A stretch of 64,000 bases of DNA from CAVDHB01 sp963608705 (GCA_963608705.1 CAVDHB010000050.1:1-64000); one strand, 5' to 3'. Shown: positions 34,223 to 44,134, counted from the first letter of the stretch. Notes: generated by a model from the sequence alone, not told the origin. A program made the numbers and translations.

Positions 34223-35215
34223 CTACAGCAATAGCTCATAATCCACCACATCCAATCTTCTTCCAAATTTCACGCCCACTTCCTTGAAGCACGACACCTG
34301 TTTGAAGCCAAGTTTTTGATGCAGGGCGATACTTTCTTGATTGTCTCCCGTGATACAAGCTATCAAGGCGTGGAAACCCTCCTTTCGACATTGTTCTATT
34401 AAGATATTCATAAGTTTTGTACCGAAGCCTTTGCCTTTTTGAGTCGGTGATAGATAAATAGTGGTTTCAAGGGTGCGCCCATACGCACTCTTCGCTTTCC
34501 AAGGGTGTGCATAACAAAATCCTAATACCTCTCCTCTTTCTTCATATACAAGAAATGGATATTTCTCGGAGACCTGTCGGATGAACCCTTCCATATCCTC
34601 CACACACTGCGCCTCGGTGTCGAAGGTGGCCGTACTTTGCGCCACATAACTGTTGTAAATAGTTGTGATAGATTGCACATCGAGACAACATACATTCCTT
34701 ATCCGACTTTTGTCGTCATTACCCACATGCTGATAAGCTATACGCCACGAACCATTTTCCAACTTTATTCGTCCACACTTTACAAAGCCGCCACGCCAAA
34801 GCAGATTCCGCATAGGCTTATTGTCGGCATGGGTGTCTATACGCAGATTTGCGTACTTATCCAAACACCATTTCAAGCAAAACTGACCGACTCCCTTAAT
34901 ACTTCCGTCTGAAGCCAGACGATGAACCACATGGTAAGGCTGGTCGTCAAGCCACCGACCATCGTATATTGGAGTATAGGTTGGGTCAGGCCCATCTATA
35001 AGACAAAACGTGGCTACGACTTTACCCTCCATAGTGCCACACACATGGCAATGGCCACACTCTATTTCTTTGACCACTAACTCACGCTGCGGATATCCAT
35101 CAACCCACTGCGTAGGGTTTCCATTCTTTATCATAAACACATGAGCCAAATTGAAGATTTCCATTATCCTGTCCAAGTCGCCCATGTCAGCTTGTCTTAT
35201 TTCCAAGTTTTCCAT
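34223..35215 (-). CDS. Tandem GNAT acetyltransferase (second domain phosphinothricin-acetyltransferase-like)
   Basis: 330 residues from MENLEIRQADMGDLD (an in-frame ATG at 35245 is possible). Domain 1 (about 1-165) is a GNAT fold (IRQADMGDLDRIMEIF, VGQFCLKWCLDK, THADNKPMRNLLWRGGFVKCG). Domain 2 (about 175-330) resembles phosphinothricin/methionine-sulfoximine N-acetyltransferases: IYNSYVAQSTATFD, YAHPWKAKSAYGRTLETTIYLSP and the acetyl-CoA loop QKGKGFGTKLM. Two complete but dissimilar GNAT units in one chain are uncommon. Substrates unknown. Confidence 0.85.
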   Translation of the reverse strand: MENLEIRQADMGDLDRIMEIFNLAHVFMIKNGNPTQWVDGYPQRELVVKEIECGHCHVCGTMEGKVVATFCLIDGPDPTYTPIYDGRWLDDQPYHVVHRLASDGSIKGVGQFCLKWCLDKYANLRIDTHADNKPMRNLLWRGGFVKCGRIKLENGSWRIAYQHVGNDDKSRIRNVCCLDVQSITTIYNSYVAQSTATFDTEAQCVEDMEGFIRQVSEKYPFLVYEERGEVLGFCYAHPWKAKSAYGRTLETTIYLSPTQKGKGFGTKLMNILIEQCRKEGFHALIACITGDNQESIALHQKLGFKQVSCFKEVGVKFGRRLDVVDYELLL

Positions 35216-35251
35216 TTTTCCTTGTAAATACCCGTTCAAATACACATTGAC

Positions 35252-35296
35252 AAAAAATCCCTTCTTCCATCTCTACGGAGAATGAAAGAAGGGATT
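35252..35296 (-). terminator. POT transporter terminator
   Basis: AAGAAGGGATT (35286-35296) pairs with AATCCCTTCTT (35256-35266); on the minus strand a run of six T follows. It lies 20 bp past the POT stop. Confidence 0.85.
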
Positions 35297-35315
35297 GAGT
35301 ATGAATTTAATTGTA

Positions 35316-36908
35316 TCAATAGATTCCTTTCATCATTTTCTGCATCCGGCTGGACAGGCAGAAAAGAATGATGGAAGAGATTCCAGCCATGACTACGAAC
35401 AACATGAAGAAATCGAACAAGTCATTAATCTGGTAGAATCCCAAGAAGGTTTTCGGAGTGGGAATAGAATTGCCCTGTGCATCGATGTTGTAAGGATAAC
35501 ATCCACTCAAGATGCCGGCGAACTTGTTGGCGGCGGCGTTACTCATGAACCATACACCCATCAACAAAGAAGCGAAACGGGCGGGAGAGAGCTTGTTCAC
35601 CATGGAAAGGCCGATGGGAGATAGAGAAAGCTCACCCATTGTATGTACCATGTACATCAACGTCAGCCATATCATGCTCACTTTCGCCTCTGCGGATACG
35701 CCATGCACACCGAAGGCGATAATCAAATAACCGATGGCAAGGAGGAACAAACCGATAGCCTGTTTGTAAGGACTGGTAGGTTCCATATTACGCTTGCCGA
35801 GGAACTGCCACAACAAAGCGAACAACGGCGCCAAGGTCACAATGAAGATGGGGTTGAAAGACTGGAAATAAGATGCGGGCATCGTCCATCCGAAGATGCT
35901 TCTGTCCGTCTGCTTGTCAGCGAAGACAGTCAAGGCGTTTCCTGCCTGCTCAAAAGCGGCCCAAAAGAAGATGACGAAGAACGCACTGATGTAAATCACC
36001 CAGATACGGCTACGCTCGTCTTTTGTCAACGACTTGTCCGTGATGATAAAGATAGGCATCATGATGCAGGCCGCAAAAATAGCGGAACCAATCCAGTCAG
36101 CATCCGCAAACAAGCCACCCTCTCCGCTGTAATTAATGGAGAAAATAAAGAACAACACCACAGCTCCCAAGACGGAAAGGAAGATACGTTTCGGAGAGGC
36201 TTTCTCTTTCTTCATCAATTCTTCCTCTGCTTTGTCATGGGTATGGTGCACATTGTCTTTAGACGGTGCCAAACCAATCTGTTTGCCATCCGGCGTACAA
36301 ATATACTTGTTTTTCAACAACTCAAAGACCGTGGTACCAATCATCATTCCGATGGCAGCGCAAAGGAATCCCCACTTAAAGTCGCCCGGATTGCCTGTGT
36401 CTCCCACAAAGCCGCAAATCAACGGAGCAATGAACGCACCTGTGTTGATACCCATATAGAAGATGGTAAAGGCGGAGTCCTTACGTTTGTCGGTCGGATC
36501 GTAGAGGTCACCCACCATAGTGGAGATATTGGGCTTGAAGAAACCATTACCGATAATGAGCAAAGTCAAACCGATAATCATCAGAACCTCGGCCAACTGT
36601 AGCTGTGAATACACGGAAGCGGAGAAGAACATGAAAAGCTGTCCAAAAGCCATCAGCAAACCACCCACTAAAATGGAACGGCGGTTTCCCCAGTAACGGT
36701 CGGATATGTAACCGCCAATCAAAGGGGTGAGATACACCAGTCCTGTATAACTTCCGTAAATTTGTGAGGCTTTCTCTTGGGAGAAGACCAGTGCCTTGAT
36801 CATATACAACGTGAACAAGGCTCGCATTCCATAAAAACTGAAACGTTCCCACATCTCAGTCACGAACAAAAGGTAAAGACCTTTTGGATGTCCTTTTTGC
36901 TGACTCAT
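35316..36908 (-). CDS. POT/PTR2-family proton-coupled oligopeptide transporter
   Basis: 530 residues with about 14 hydrophobic segments. The N-terminal motif EMWERFSFYGMRALFTLYM carries the ExxERFxYY proton-coupling signature. GGYISDRYWGNRR is the second POT motif, and FTIFYMGINTGAFIAPLICG is the PTR2 family signature. Imports di- and tripeptides with protons across the inner membrane. It has its own -7 box (TACTTTTG, 36948-36955) and terminator and follows an MFS transporter and an S9 peptidase, together a peptide-use group. Confidence 0.95.
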   Translation of the reverse strand: MSQQKGHPKGLYLLFVTEMWERFSFYGMRALFTLYMIKALVFSQEKASQIYGSYTGLVYLTPLIGGYISDRYWGNRRSILVGGLLMAFGQLFMFFSASVYSQLQLAEVLMIIGLTLLIIGNGFFKPNISTMVGDLYDPTDKRKDSAFTIFYMGINTGAFIAPLICGFVGDTGNPGDFKWGFLCAAIGMMIGTTVFELLKNKYICTPDGKQIGLAPSKDNVHHTHDKAEEELMKKEKASPKRIFLSVLGAVVLFFIFSINYSGEGGLFADADWIGSAIFAACIMMPIFIITDKSLTKDERSRIWVIYISAFFVIFFWAAFEQAGNALTVFADKQTDRSIFGWTMPASYFQSFNPIFIVTLAPLFALLWQFLGKRNMEPTSPYKQAIGLFLLAIGYLIIAFGVHGVSAEAKVSMIWLTLMYMVHTMGELSLSPIGLSMVNKLSPARFASLLMGVWFMSNAAANKFAGILSGCYPYNIDAQGNSIPTPKTFLGFYQINDLFDFFMLFVVMAGISSIILFCLSSRMQKMMKGIY

Positions 36909-36947
36909 ATTTTATTTGTATTTCTGTAATTACAATGTATTCGCTTG

Positions 36948-36955
36948 CAAAAGTA
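36948..36955 (-). promoter_or_regulatory. -7 box of the POT transporter gene
   Basis: Reverse complement reads TACTTTTG, 39 bp upstream of the ATG, immediately after the MFS-gene terminator. Confidence 0.65.
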
Positions 36956-36969
36956 CCGTTTTTAAATGG

Positions 36970-37004
36970 AAAAACCTACTTTCCATTGAAGAAAGCAGGT
37001 TTTT
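36970..37004. terminator. MFS gene terminator
   Basis: AAAAACCT-A-CTTTC (36970-36983) pairs with GAAAG-C-AGGTTTTT (36991-37004) with one mismatch and a 7-nt loop. T-runs on both strands; placed 16 bp after the MFS stop. Confidence 0.8.
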
Positions 37005-37019
37005 CTGTTGTTTTAATAC

Positions 37020-38405
37020 TCACTTTTTCACGTTAGGAGCTTCCAAACCATATTTTTTGCGTTTGTCTTCCCGACGCAGAAGGACGGCAAATAGAATGGA
37101 AGTAAGACCAAAACACATGAAAATAGACATGGGAACCGTATAATCATAGGTGACATTTCCATTCGGCAACACAGTTTTAGCAAAGTGTTCGATACTCCAG
37201 CCTATCAGCACTGGCACCAAAGCCAATCCGATATTCTGAATGTAGAATATCAACGCCTCGGCAGTACCCATCTGCTTTAATGGAACAATCTTAGGCACAG
37301 AAGGCCACATCACAGCGGGCACCATAGAGAACGCAATGCAGAGTGTGACCATCAGCACCACCGCAAATCCCCAATTACCCGCTATCGGAAGTGCGAATAT
37401 CAGGTGAACCAAGGTCAACAGAATGCAACCGATTATCGTCATCGTGGCCCCCTTGCCTTTACGATCATAAATTGCGCCAAACAAAGGAGTGAAAATAATC
37501 GTACCGAAAGGCACAAGCGATACCAAAGTACCGGCCCACTCTTCGCTTACACCGTATTTGTAAATCATCAGCTTCGTGGCGAACTTCATGAAAGGATGCA
37601 GTCCCGCATAAAATAAAAGACAGACCATGGTAATGTACCAAAAGCCACGGTTACGGAAAATGGTCAGCACGTCTTTCATTTTGAATTCTTCTTCACTGTC
37701 ATCCGAAGCGGACATCTTCACGGCTTTATCATACTGCTTGTCCATCACACAGTACACAAAATAGCAGACCAGTCCGGCCAACAGCAACACTCCTCCCAAT
37801 AGCACGGAAGCGGACACTCCGCCAAAACGCTGTGCGAAAGGAAGGCTGAACATCAAGGCGGCTGCCGTACCCAAACGGGCCATACCTACCTGAATGGCCA
37901 AGGCCAGTCCCATCTCATGCCCACGGAACCACTTGACCACGACTTTGTTCACTGTTATTCCCGTAAGTTCGTTTCCTACACCAAAGATGGCAAAGCCAAG
38001 GCTGGCCACCATCACTTGCGCATGATACTGCGTGCCGAGAAAATTAAACGTGGCATCTCCGAAGTCTGTGGACACGGCATACCATTTGATAACGGCTCCG
38101 CCAATCATCAACAAGCAGGAAAGTATCCCCGTGAAACGATAGCCCATCTTGTCGAGAATAATGCCTCCGAAGAAGAGCATCAACAAGAACACGTTGATGT
38201 ATCCGTAGGCACCGGAGAAGAAACCATATTCTGAACTGCTCCAACCCAGCCCACCTTGCGAGACAGGATTGCAGACCATCACCTCCAACGGCGACATGAC
38301 ATCGGTGAGGAAGAAGCCTGCCATCATCGTGAGAGAGACAAGCACCATGGCCCACCAACGTGCCGCCTTGGATTCGTTTATCGCTATGCGTATTCGTTCC
38401 GTCAT
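37020..38405 (-). CDS. MFS transporter, possibly peptide or carboxylate
   Basis: 461 residues from the ATG at 38405, which overlaps the peptidase stop as ATGA; an in-frame ATG four codons earlier is also possible. Twelve transmembrane segments are visible, with GGIILDKMGYR as the loop 2-3 signature of the major facilitator superfamily and a central polar loop at about 230-250. The closest recognisable group is generic Bacteroidetes MFS; substrate cannot be read. Translational coupling to an S9 peptidase suggests a peptide-derived substrate (inference). Confidence 0.88.
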   Translation of the reverse strand: MTERIRIAINESKAARWWAMVLVSLTMMAGFFLTDVMSPLEVMVCNPVSQGGLGWSSSEYGFFSGAYGYINVFLLMLFFGGIILDKMGYRFTGILSCLLMIGGAVIKWYAVSTDFGDATFNFLGTQYHAQVMVASLGFAIFGVGNELTGITVNKVVVKWFRGHEMGLALAIQVGMARLGTAAALMFSLPFAQRFGGVSASVLLGGVLLLAGLVCYFVYCVMDKQYDKAVKMSASDDSEEEFKMKDVLTIFRNRGFWYITMVCLLFYAGLHPFMKFATKLMIYKYGVSEEWAGTLVSLVPFGTIIFTPLFGAIYDRKGKGATMTIIGCILLTLVHLIFALPIAGNWGFAVVLMVTLCIAFSMVPAVMWPSVPKIVPLKQMGTAEALIFYIQNIGLALVPVLIGWSIEHFAKTVLPNGNVTYDYTVPMSIFMCFGLTSILFAVLLRREDKRKKYGLEAPNVKK

Positions 38406-40522
38406 TTCTTCAGCCATTTATCCAACCATCCAAAGAAAGTGCGTTGCCATAGAATGCCATTTTGCGGTTTCAACACCCAATGGTTCTCATCCGGGAACAA
38501 CAGCAGCTCGGCAGGAATACCTTTGTAGCGAGCCGCATTGAAGGCGGAGATACCCTGGGAAGCCAAAATACGGTAGTCTTTCTCTCCGTGAATGCAGAGC
38601 AATGGCGTGTCCCATTTATCCACAAACAAATGAGGAGAATAGTTCTTATAGGAACGCTGTGCGATGGTATTGTCTTTTTGCCAGAAGGCACCGCCTAAAT
38701 CCCAGTTTGTGAACCAAGCCTCTTCCGTCTCGGTGTATTGCTGCTCCATATTGAAGAAACCGTCATGAGCGATGAAGCATTTGAAACGCTTATTATGGTG
38801 TCCCATCAAGTAGTACACGGAATAGCCGCCGAAGCTGGCACCCACACATCCCAAACGGTCTTTATCCACGTAAGGTTCTTTCGCCATGTCGTCAATCGCA
38901 GAGAGATAATCGTCCATACACTTTCCGCCATAATTGCCGCTGATTTCCTCTTTCCATTCTGAGCCGAAACCTTGCAAACCACGACGGTTTGGAGCTACCA
39001 CGATATAACCGTTGGCGGCCATAATCTGCATATTCCAACGCACGCTCCAGAACTGGCTGACAGGGCTTTGAGGTCCACCCTCGCAGAAAAGCACAGTCGG
39101 ATATTTTTTGTTCTTGTCAAAATGAGGCGGATAGATAATCCACGAAAGCATCTGTTTCCCATCCACCGTCTTCGTCCAGCGAGGCTGCACATCGCCTATC
39201 GCCATCTTGTCATAAAAAGCCTTGTTCTCCTGTGTGACGGGTGTGCAAGTGCCTTTCTTCAAATCCAGTGTATAAATCTCATCAGCTTGTTTCATGGACT
39301 GGCGTTTGCACAGCAAGTTCTTGCCGAAAAGAGAAATGGAATTATAGTCATACTGTCCACCGGCGATTTTCTTCACCTGCGCTTTCAGATTCGTAGAATA
39401 CACGGAAATTTCACCATGCCAGATACCCGTGAAATACAAGGTTTTGTTGTCTTTCGCCCACACGAACTCATCCACATCACTGTCAAAGCTCTCGGTAAGA
39501 TAAGACTTCTTGTGCGAATCAAGGTTCATGACACAAAGACGGTTTCGGTCGCTTTCATAACCGTCTCTTGCCATGCTCTGCCAAGCGATGTACTTGCCAT
39601 CGGGAGAGAAAGCCGGATTTGTGTCATACCCCATGTTGCGGTCTTTGTCATTGAAATCCTTGCATAAATTTATCGTCTTCCCTGTGGAGAGTTCATAAAG
39701 GAAAATATCCGAATCCGTGCTGGTAGCGTATGCCACACCCGTTTTCTTGCGGCATGTATAAGCAATGTATTTACCGTCAGGACTCCAATTCAGCTGTTCC
39801 ACACCTCCGAAAGGGCGCATGGGACTCTCGTAAGGCTCATTGCCAAGAATGTCCGTAGGCTCTCCCACCTTATCTCCGTTGAACGAGGCCACCTGTGGAT
39901 GTGGCGCAGAAGTAACCCACTGATCCCAATGACGGAACATCACGTCTGTAGTCACATAGCCGGAAGTCTTCGGAAGGTCTTTGTATATCTTCTTACCCTC
40001 AATGGGTTTTAAATCAAACTCGGTGATGTAGAACACCTTTTTCTCATCGGGCGAGAACTTGAACCCTTCGATGTCTTTCTTGCTGAAAGACAACTGACGG
40101 CGTTCACTTCCATCGGGATTCATCTCCCAAAGCTGGCTCACTCCGTCCTTGTCCGCTGCCAGAAAAGCGATCTTCTTGCCACCTTTGATAAACACCGCGT
40201 CGCTTTCATTGGCTTTCGTCGTGGTAAGCAACTTATGCGCACTGCCTTTTGCGTCCGTGATATAAAGCACGGAATGGCTTTTATTCTGTGGCACGCTGTA
40301 ATACGCCACATTATAGACTATCTGTTTCAAGTCGGGAGACACACTGTATCCTCCCACTCTACCCATGGCCCAAAGAGCCTCGGGAGTCATCAATCCTTTC
40401 TCCAAGTGAAGGTCAGCAGCCCTTCCTATCACAGGTGCATTTTCTTCCGCCGCCTGCATGGGGACTGTAGTCGAAGCGGCCATAGACAAGGCCGTGGTCA
40501 TCAATGCTAATGTCTTATTCAT
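38402..40522 (-). CDS. S9-family prolyl oligopeptidase / dipeptidyl peptidase
   Basis: 706 residues with signal peptide (cleavage near MQAAEE, residue 24-26), so periplasmic or outer-envelope. The N-terminal beta-propeller (about 50-430) contains repeated WSPDGKYIAY / FSPDGKYIAW blades. The C-terminal alpha/beta-hydrolase carries the triad Ser563 (GASFGGYS), Asp649 (GEKDYR) and His681 (DENHW). Resembles DPP5/acylaminoacyl-peptidase-type enzymes that clip dipeptides. Overlaps the MFS gene by 4 bp. Confidence 0.93.
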   Translation of the reverse strand: MNKTLALMTTALSMAASTTVPMQAAEENAPVIGRAADLHLEKGLMTPEALWAMGRVGGYSVSPDLKQIVYNVAYYSVPQNKSHSVLYITDAKGSAHKLLTTTKANESDAVFIKGGKKIAFLAADKDGVSQLWEMNPDGSERRQLSFSKKDIEGFKFSPDEKKVFYITEFDLKPIEGKKIYKDLPKTSGYVTTDVMFRHWDQWVTSAPHPQVASFNGDKVGEPTDILGNEPYESPMRPFGGVEQLNWSPDGKYIAYTCRKKTGVAYATSTDSDIFLYELSTGKTINLCKDFNDKDRNMGYDTNPAFSPDGKYIAWQSMARDGYESDRNRLCVMNLDSHKKSYLTESFDSDVDEFVWAKDNKTLYFTGIWHGEISVYSTNLKAQVKKIAGGQYDYNSISLFGKNLLCKRQSMKQADEIYTLDLKKGTCTPVTQENKAFYDKMAIGDVQPRWTKTVDGKQMLSWIIYPPHFDKNKKYPTVLFCEGGPQSPVSQFWSVRWNMQIMAANGYIVVAPNRRGLQGFGSEWKEEISGNYGGKCMDDYLSAIDDMAKEPYVDKDRLGCVGASFGGYSVYYLMGHHNKRFKCFIAHDGFFNMEQQYTETEEAWFTNWDLGGAFWQKDNTIAQRSYKNYSPHLFVDKWDTPLLCIHGEKDYRILASQGISAFNAARYKGIPAELLLFPDENHWVLKPQNGILWQRTFFGWLDKWLKK

Positions 40523-40537
40523 AATCTCTTTAACTAT

Positions 40538-40580
40538 AAAAAGCGGAGAAGGAACCGTAGAAAATTCCCGTCTCCGCTTT
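40538..40580 (-). terminator. yidC terminator
   Basis: On the minus strand AAAGCGGAGA (40571-40580) pairs with TCTCCGCTTT (40540-40549) around a 21-nt loop, then a T-run. It starts 17 bp after the yidC stop and lies in front of the peptidase gene. Confidence 0.85.
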
Positions 40581-40596
40581 AACTCTATGCAATTCT

Positions 40597-42450
40597 TTAT
40601 TTTCTGTTATTACGTTGCTTCTCCATCATCTCTTTCTGCTGCTCTTGAAGGGCGGCCATACGAGCCATGAATCCGCTTCTCTCTTGTGGATGTTCCTTGC
40701 GATACTTGTAGTTTTCTTCCAGTTTCGCCAAAATTTTTCCTTCATCCACGCTCTTGCGCATAATCCACATGAGGATGATGCTCAACAGGCCAGACACAAA
40801 GTAATAATAACTAAGCCCTGAAGAGTAATCGTTGAAGACAAAGAAGAACACCACCGGCATAGCGTACATCATGTACTTCATCATCTTCATCTGCTGCCCC
40901 TGTTGTCCCGGCATATTCTCCTGCTGTTTCATGGAGATTATCGTATTGATAACGTTCGTAGCGCAGAAGAGCAGACAGAACAAGCTCAAGTGATTGCCGA
41001 TTAACGGAAGATGCGCACTCCAGCTAATCAAGTCATCGTATGAAGAAAGGTCGTCCGCCCACAAGAAGCTCTGTCCTCTCAGCTCGATGGCGTTCGGAAT
41101 GAAGTTGAACATGGCAATCCAGACCGGCATCTGTATCAGCATCGGCAGACAACCGCCCATGGGAGATACCCCATACTGGCTGTACAGTCCCATCATTTCC
41201 TGCTGCTTCTTCATATTGTCGTCCGGATTCGGATACTTCTTGTTTATCTCATCCATCTTCGGACGCAATACTTTCATCTTCACCGAAGCGAGGAAGCTCT
41301 TGCGCATGGCCGGATAAGTGATGACCTTCAGCAGAACGGTAATCAGCAGAAGCACGATACCCATATTCAGTCCAGCGCCCGTCAACCAGTCGAACACATA
41401 GATAGTGAAGAAACGGTTGATGTACTTGAACAACGGCCATCCAAGATATACCAGTTCTTCCAATTGAAGGTCTTTGCCTCCCACGGAATAGTGGTTCATC
41501 TGCTGTAGCAGACGGTAGTTGTTCGGACCAATGAAGAACTGCATCGCCGTGGGCTTATGGCCGGACGGGTCAAAGAATGTCTGTGCCGTAGCCTCGTATT
41601 GTTTCAGATAACCATTTTCCGTTTCCTCTGGTATGGAGTGGATGTATGCCTTATGGAAATCATCGCCCGCAATGAACACCCAGCTGAAGAACTGGTTCTT
41701 GAAAGCAATCCAATCCAATGGCTTCTCCACATTCTCTTCCTTGTCCGATTCAGGAGCGAGGAAGTCAGAACCCCCATCTTTTTCCTTATAAGTAAGGGAA
41801 GAACGGTAATTTTCAAACTTGAAGCCTTTTTCCTGCTGACGTATATGGTCGTTCCACTTGATATTCATCGCATCGGTAGTGGAAGAGAAAAATCCCTCCA
41901 TTCCGTTCGCTTTCACTGTGAAATCCACCATATAAGTGTCCCCCTTCAGCGTATACACGAAGTCGATATAGCCACCTGTCTTTGCGGGAAGACGCATGGT
42001 GACAGAGCTGTCGGACACGTTTACAGGCTGGAAATATTCCTCCGCCGTGTTGATGTTCTCCGTCTTTCCGTCAATGAGGAATGACAGTTGAGCATCCTTC
42101 GGGTTAAAGAGGGTCAGATACTGACCTTTCTGGTCTTTATAATCCAACAGCTCACCCTTCGTAAGGGTACCGCCCTTGGTGGAAAGCGTCAGACGTACCA
42201 CCTTGTTCTTCAATACGATGTCTTTCTCCACACGAGGTGCGGTAAAGACAGCGGAAGAGTCAGCCACTGTCGCAGTGTCGACTTTCGCTTGTCGTGTTGC
42301 CTGTGCCGCCTGCTGTTTTTTCTTTACGGCGGTAATTGAATCTTGAATTTGTTGCTGACGGAGTTGCTCCTTGCTGGGCTGGCTGAACCAGGTGAACCCG
42401 GCCACCACCAACAGCATCAGGACCAACGCCGTCACAGTGTTTTTATTCAT
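40597..42450 (-). CDS. yidC: Membrane protein insertase YidC
   Basis: 617 residues. N-terminal transmembrane helix (about 5-20), a large periplasmic beta-sandwich domain (about 60-335) and the conserved five-helix insertase core with GMGIVLLLITVLLKVITYP, MGGCLPMLIQMPVWIAMF and the C-terminal YYFVSGLLSIILMWI segment. The C-terminal tail is basic, as in YidC proteins that touch the ribosome. Inserts inner-membrane proteins alone or with SecYEG. Starts 8 bp after pyrG. Confidence 0.97.
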   Translation of the reverse strand: MNKNTVTALVLMLLVVAGFTWFSQPSKEQLRQQQIQDSITAVKKKQQAAQATRQAKVDTATVADSSAVFTAPRVEKDIVLKNKVVRLTLSTKGGTLTKGELLDYKDQKGQYLTLFNPKDAQLSFLIDGKTENINTAEEYFQPVNVSDSSVTMRLPAKTGGYIDFVYTLKGDTYMVDFTVKANGMEGFFSSTTDAMNIKWNDHIRQQEKGFKFENYRSSLTYKEKDGGSDFLAPESDKEENVEKPLDWIAFKNQFFSWVFIAGDDFHKAYIHSIPEETENGYLKQYEATAQTFFDPSGHKPTAMQFFIGPNNYRLLQQMNHYSVGGKDLQLEELVYLGWPLFKYINRFFTIYVFDWLTGAGLNMGIVLLLITVLLKVITYPAMRKSFLASVKMKVLRPKMDEINKKYPNPDDNMKKQQEMMGLYSQYGVSPMGGCLPMLIQMPVWIAMFNFIPNAIELRGQSFLWADDLSSYDDLISWSAHLPLIGNHLSLFCLLFCATNVINTIISMKQQENMPGQQGQQMKMMKYMMYAMPVVFFFVFNDYSSGLSYYYFVSGLLSIILMWIMRKSVDEGKILAKLEENYKYRKEHPQERSGFMARMAALQEQQKEMMEKQRNNRK

Positions 42451-42458
42451 TGATAAAA

Positions 42459-44084
42459 TTATTTCTTTTTACCTTGTTTCTCGTGCTTGTTTTCAATAGC
42501 CGCCTTAATGAAGGACATGAACAACGGATGCGGGTGCAGCACTGTACTGCTGTATTCAGGATGGAACTGCGTGCCGATGAACCATTTCAAATTCGGCACC
42601 TCCACAATTTCCACCAAGTCGCTGTCCGGATTGATACCGGTACACTTCATACCCGCATTCTCAAACTGGGTGCGGAAGTCATTGTTGAACTCATAACGAT
42701 GACGGTGGCGTTCTTGGATATCCTCTTTACCGTATGCCTCGTAAGCCTTGGAGCCTTTCTTCACCTTGCATTCATAGGCACCCAGACGCATTGTTCCGCC
42801 CATATTGGTAATATTCTTCTGTTCCTCCATGATGTCAATGACATTGTGGGGAGTTTTCTCGTCAATCTCGCTGGAATTGGCATCGGCAAAGCCCAACACA
42901 TCACGGGCGTACTCTACTACTATCATCTGCATACCGTAGCAGATACCAAATGTAGGCACATTGTGCGTGCGGCAATATTTCACCGCCACGATTTTACCTT
43001 CCACGCCACGGCTTCCGAATCCCGGACAAATGACAATACCGTCCATGTCTTTCAGTTGCTCTTCCACATTGGAGTCGTTCAATTTCTCCGAATTGATGAA
43101 CTGCGCCTTCACTTTATGGTAATTGTAAATAGCAGATTGCAGCAACGCCTCGCGGATAGACTTATAGGCATCTTGCAAGTCATATTTACCAACCAGTCCG
43201 ATTTTGATTTCCTCGTTGGCCTTGTTCAAGCGGTCAAGGAAAGAACGCCACGGCTTCAACGCCGGAGTCTCACCCACCGGCATTCCCATGGTCTTGAGAA
43301 TAATCGTATCCAGTCCTTCTTCCTGCATTTTGATAGGCACCTCGTATATAGTCGGCTGGTCGAGAGACTCAATAACCGCCTCCACTGGCACATTACAGAA
43401 ATTGGCCACTTTCTTTCTCAATCCGGCGTTCAGCTCATGTTCTGTACGCAGTACCAACACATCCGGCTGTATTCCGAGACTTTGCAATTCCTTTACAGAA
43501 TGCTGAGTCGGTTTTGTCTTCAGCTCTTTAGCCGCCGCAAGGAACGGCACATAAGTCAGATGCACACAGAGAGCTTTCTTCCCCAATTCCCATTTCAGCT
43601 GGCGAATAGCCTCCAAAAAAGGATGAGACTCGATGTCGCCCACTGTTCCACCAATTTCCGTGATAATGAAATCAAGGTTGTTATTCTTGGACATGAACTT
43701 GATACGGCGTTTAATCTCGTCCGTGATGTGCGGAATCACCTGTACCGTCTTGCCAAGATAATCACCCCGGCGTTCCTTTTCAATGACACTCTGGTATATT
43801 TTACCCGTTGTCACGTTGTTGGCACGCGTCGTTTTAATATCCGTGAAACGCTCATAGTGTCCCAAGTCAAGGTCTGTCTCCTGACCGTCTGAAGTCACGT
43901 AACATTCGCCATGCTCGTAGGGGTTGAGCGTACCAGGGTCTACGTTGATATAAGGGTCAAACTTCTGAATGGTAATGTTATAGCCTCTGGCCTGTAACAG
44001 TTTACCAATAGAGGAGGAAATGATTCCCTTTCCTAAGGAAGACGCTACGCCTCCCGTAACGAAAATGTACTTAGTTTCTGCCAC
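42459..44084 (-). CDS. pyrG: CTP synthase
   Basis: 541 residues. Converts UTP, ATP and glutamine to CTP. The N-terminal synthetase domain begins KYIFVTGGVASSLGKGI (P-loop-like). The C-terminal glutamine amidotransferase carries the catalytic Cys in TFGICYGMQMIVVEYARD and His/Glu in GTQFHPEYSS. Length is standard. A -7 box TACTTTTG (44127-44134) precedes it and yidC follows at 8 bp. Confidence 0.98.
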   Translation of the reverse strand: MAETKYIFVTGGVASSLGKGIISSSIGKLLQARGYNITIQKFDPYINVDPGTLNPYEHGECYVTSDGQETDLDLGHYERFTDIKTTRANNVTTGKIYQSVIEKERRGDYLGKTVQVIPHITDEIKRRIKFMSKNNNLDFIITEIGGTVGDIESHPFLEAIRQLKWELGKKALCVHLTYVPFLAAAKELKTKPTQHSVKELQSLGIQPDVLVLRTEHELNAGLRKKVANFCNVPVEAVIESLDQPTIYEVPIKMQEEGLDTIILKTMGMPVGETPALKPWRSFLDRLNKANEEIKIGLVGKYDLQDAYKSIREALLQSAIYNYHKVKAQFINSEKLNDSNVEEQLKDMDGIVICPGFGSRGVEGKIVAVKYCRTHNVPTFGICYGMQMIVVEYARDVLGFADANSSEIDEKTPHNVIDIMEEQKNITNMGGTMRLGAYECKVKKGSKAYEAYGKEDIQERHRHRYEFNNDFRTQFENAGMKCTGINPDSDLVEIVEVPNLKWFIGTQFHPEYSSTVLHPHPLFMSFIKAAIENKHEKQGKKK

Positions 44085-44126
44085 GATATATTATATTTTA
44101 TTGTTCTCAATAAGCCATTCAACGTG

Positions 44127-44134
44127 CAAAAGTA
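44127..44134 (-). promoter_or_regulatory. -7 box of pyrG-yidC
   Basis: Reverse complement reads TACTTTTG, 42 bp upstream of the pyrG ATG, in the divergent region shared with the DUF3078 gene. Confidence 0.65.

Noticed and set aside
35643..36602. 319-codon open frame on the plus strand opposite the POT transporter
   Set aside because: Complement of transmembrane codons; charged, repetitive translation without homology.
42450..43892. 480-codon open frame on the plus strand opposite pyrG
   Set aside because: Runs fully antisense to a textbook CTP synthase; low-complexity His/Arg/Leu-rich translation with no domain.
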